Source: Candidatus Fluviicola riflensis (GTDB lineage Bacteria; Bacteroidota; Bacteroidia; Flavobacteriales_D; Crocinitomicaceae). Taken from it: DNA of 64,000 nucleotides. The stretch lies in contig CP022585.1 in assembly GCA_002243285.1 (NCBI GenBank), positions 3,522,641 through 3,586,640 of the forward strand, in the 5' to 3' direction. Each line of letters opens with the position of its first letter. The first letter of the stretch is position 1. Shown here one piece after another: positions 62,501-64,000 of this stretch. The notes below the pieces were generated by a model that was not told where the DNA came from, did not search any database, and was given only the letters and a program-made list of their open reading frames with translations. The translations under genes and the position numbers were made by a program.

Positions 62501-64000
62501 CATCAGCGGCACGAGCAGTTATGTCAACGACCGCAACGGCAATGCAACGGCAGCACTCAATTCAACCACTTCAAGCTCACCTGGTAATAATTATGTTTCA
62601 GCTGGAAATCCGGCAAAAATTCAGCAATTGACAAACCGTGTGTCGATCTCTATGTGGATTTACCAACAACAATCGTATTTCGGTGATGGTGCAAGCACAG
62701 GGCACACACCGTTGGTGAATAGATGGAACGGAAGCGGTTTGTATATGGGATTGATTTCCACAACCCCCGGCAATCCGCAAAACAGAATCAGATGGCGCAT
62801 CAATGGAACTGCCATAAACAGCAATACAAACGTGCCTCTATTGAAATGGACACATGTGGTATGTACCTATGACGGAACGACCATTCGGATTTACCAAAAT
62901 GGGGTACAAACCGGGTCAACCGGTTATTCGGGAACGATTTCCAATAACGCCATGAACCTCCTGATCGGAAGACAAGCCGACGGTAACGGTGAAATCACGT
63001 TTCGCGGACATTATGATCAATTGCGCATTTACAATCGTGCGTTGAATCTGAGTGAAGTGCAAACACTTTACAACAATGAGAGTGTCGCTTTTGCTCAAAG
63101 TCCGCTGTGTGATGGTGAAGATAATCTTACACTCACAACGTTTAATTTCCCCGGTGCAACTTATCAATGGAGCGGACCGAACGGATTTACTTCTACGGTG
63201 CAAAATCCACCAATTATTGCCAATGCAGATTCAGCCACCTACAACGGTTTGTATACCTTATTGGTCACCAATTACGGCTGTACATCTGCTCCGCAGGAAG
63301 TAAACGTCATGATCCACGAAATTCCACTGGCTCCGCTTACTGTCAACGATACGGTCTGCGGAAGCGGAAATGCTGTTTTACAGGCAAGTGGTGCCAACAG
63401 CGAAGGAATTTACAATTGGTATACCGTTCCGGTTGGCGGCTCACCCATTGCCGGACAAACAGGGCCAACGTTGACCATTAACAATCTATTGGCAACTACA
63501 GTACGTTATACTTCTATTTCACGTTTCGGTTGCGAAGGCCCAAGAACTGCGGTAACTGCCGTTTACCAAAACACGGTTGCAACCAATCTGATCGTCACGG
63601 GAAGTGCTGTTTGTTCAGGAACAACTACTGCAACAGTCACTATTCAGGCAAGTGAACCAGATGTCGATTATCAGGCATTTGTCGGTGGAAATCCGGTGAG
63701 TGCTATCGTGGCAGGAAACGGAACTATTGTTTTAACGGTCAATACCACAGGCTTCAGCGTTGGAAACACAACCGTTAACATCCAGGCAAATCGCCCGGGT
63801 TGCGGACCAGTGAATCTCGCCAATACTGCTACCATAACAGTGAATGCATTACCGGCACCTTCTATCACAGCAGGTGGATCGGTCAATCTTTGTGCCGGTG
63901 GTGTGGTGCAATTGACAAGCTCAACTGCGGTTTCCTATTTATGGAGCGATGGCAGCACGTCTTCTGATATCAACGTTGGTACCGCAGGAAATTACACGGT
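59598..64000 (+). CDS. Giant exported LamG/C-type lectin/Ig-like mosaic protein (3' end outside window)
   Basis: From ATG 59598 the frame stays open to the right edge (1467 codons visible). Signal peptide MKNHVKSIAVLLLAALPLSGLGQ. Three LamG/concanavalin-like lectin modules: about 24-235 (GLIAHLPMDLNGSDISGNNNHATV ... SIDEVRFYDRVITSDEI), 545-755 (GLILHYPMNGTALDVSGNGNTG ... RMDDFRIYNRLLTQSEL) and 945-1160 (GLILHYKFDGNVADSSGNGYNG ... HYDQLRIYNRALNLSEV). A C-type lectin-like module is at about 339-458 (YYVSLATQSWTVAQTTALSNGGQLASI, WTGLHDAVQEGNYEWS, NWESGEPSGTTGEDYVEM, RWNDA). Ig-like modules with paired Cys fill the rest. Probably a T9SS-exported carbohydrate-binding adhesin. Its C-terminal sorting domain is not visible. 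Confidence 0.92.
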   Translation, partial: MKNHVKSIAVLLLAALPLSGLGQVDLSNGLIAHLPMDLNGSDISGNNNHATVSNSGVQPTTNVQNVPASALYFTGSTGQGMLSFATSLLNNRTAFSMSYWFNLAQLNNGMSLVGQDNILETGYYTGPSRITVYHPTGSTTVPLTLGTNVWQHLVITCDGTELKAYVNGLLIATSTGNYALGSNATTTRIGGNVVNLAGNSWLRGSIDEVRFYDRVITSDEIEVLSAPQEGDITIGTPNAGSYCAGDPLSIGFTATGEILSGNEYLLQLSNAAGGFANPIPVATIPGTALVNTFTTTIPTGTPTGTGYRLRVVSTNLNNVSDTTAAFTVNGVLGDIPNPGAYRYAGNRNGKDYYVSLATQSWTVAQTTALSNGGQLASIPDQSVNALFQSNLTTTNGWTGLHDAVQEGNYEWSNENTIIYTNWESGEPSGTTGEDYVEMDPRGRWNDAVNSQSVISFMELDPAGTQLIVCTGDDIQLNATTLAGATYAWTGPNSFSSNQQNPVIANADASHNGTYIITYTHNGCSGIDSVTVSVNSLPLNTGAASLLPVSLSNGLILHYPMNGTALDVSGNGNTGTLTGGVTATTDRFGVANAALAFNGSNGYIDVPDGVYFNGSDFTVSAWVRMGAYNNWSRLFDFGNGSANNNVLTGLSNGNTGRPAAEIYNGTVSGGLIGSPATLPINQWALLTYSWSNGTGTISINGNQVIQGLQNTPLNVVRTINYIGRSNWAGDAYANARMDDFRIYNRLLTQSELQALVTEQPENLALVAQPSAICSGNSSVVKLINSQSGVSYQLKQTNNWTSVGTAQAGTGDTLSFGTGTLTTTTEFTLIATSTLTGCVDTLFPGITVTINPLPSAPVTIGDSICHEGIFTLQATGAGMGGVYNWYTVSAGGTPLAGENGTSFTTPLTDETLNYYVSITDLNGCEGPRSIVTATVLNPLNPPVDLVTGLILHYKFDGNVADSSGNGYNGSISGTSSYVNDRNGNATAALNSTTSSSPGNNYVSAGNPAKIQQLTNRVSISMWIYQQQSYFGDGASTGHTPLVNRWNGSGLYMGLISTTPGNPQNRIRWRINGTAINSNTNVPLLKWTHVVCTYDGTTIRIYQNGVQTGSTGYSGTISNNAMNLLIGRQADGNGEITFRGHYDQLRIYNRALNLSEVQTLYNNESVAFAQSPLCDGEDNLTLTTFNFPGATYQWSGPNGFTSTVQNPPIIANADSATYNGLYTLLVTNYGCTSAPQEVNVMIHEIPLAPLTVNDTVCGSGNAVLQASGANSEGIYNWYTVPVGGSPIAGQTGPTLTINNLLATTVRYTSISRFGCEGPRTAVTAVYQNTVATNLIVTGSAVCSGTTTATVTIQASEPDVDYQAFVGGNPVSAIVAGNGTIVLTVNTTGFSVGNTTVNIQANRPGCGPVNLANTATITVNALPAPSITAGGSVNLCAGGVVQLTSSTAVSYLWSDGSTSSDINVGTAGNYT

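Overview
The window looks like a chromosomal stretch from a Bacteroidota bacterium, most likely of the order Flavobacteriales and close to Fluviicola/Crocinitomicaceae. I infer this from gene content, not a database match. The indicators are a gliding-motility-type C-terminal domain protein paired with a PorP/SprF homologue, a type IX secretion (T9SS) sorting domain, several very large PKD/Ig/LamG surface proteins, WG-repeat proteins, the ftsX-DUF3098-uppP-truB cluster, the guaB-PPIase-PPIase-moxR cluster, TAnnTTTG-type promoters and weak Shine-Dalgarno sites. Both ends cut through giant exported proteins: a PKD protein on the minus strand (left) and a LamG/C-type-lectin protein on the plus strand (right).

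Layout. 1-8177 (minus): a tight operon of an outer-membrane barrel, an FN3 protein, a tail-collar-domain protein and a PKD giant, probably a surface structure. 8400-9728 (minus): Mrp ATPase and NifU-like Fe-S genes. 9840-10145: a decayed IS110-type element whose 5' non-coding part is strongly structured. 10210-15006 (minus): a beta-barrel fused to about 13 Ig-like repeats, divergent from 15171-17383 (plus), a CHU_C-type protein plus PorP/SprF. 17400-24543: small exported proteins, a DUF2279 protein, an alpha/beta hydrolase, an OmpA lipoprotein, a CoA-binding protein and a GrpB protein. 24746-28847 (minus): queA, truB, uppP, DUF3098 and ftsX, interrupted by a dispersed repeat. 29039-30205: an AT-rich DUF2971 island. 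30361-32968: YceI, aspartate kinase, a 56-nt perfect palindrome and a small ArsR-like regulator. 33037-34488 (minus): ArsR, SRPBCC and a lipoprotein VOC protein. 34743-42286 (minus): an OM protein, a small dihaem cytochrome, moxR, two parvulin PPIases and guaB. 42502-45917: a carboxypeptidase-regulatory-like protein, photolyase, a small membrane protein and a T9SS cargo protein. 46052-48965 (minus): crtI-crtB-idi for carotenoids. 49245-56727: a lipoprotein facing a propeller/WG/WG operon. 56899-59493 (plus): a hybrid two-component sensor, followed by the LamG giant.

How the genes fit together. Most of the window is envelope biology: exported adhesin-like proteins, T9SS-associated OM proteins, periplasmic chaperones and carotenoid pigment. 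Housekeeping clusters are interleaved with these.

The most unusual non-coding signals are (i) a family of 44-56-nt palindromes with CG-rich centres at gene ends, one filling the gap between two convergent stop codons exactly and one supplying the last codons of idi; (ii) a truncated IS110-type transposase start behind a structured leader that may be a relic bridge-RNA region; and (iii) dispersed hairpin-rich repeats at 18611-18865 and 25911-26180.
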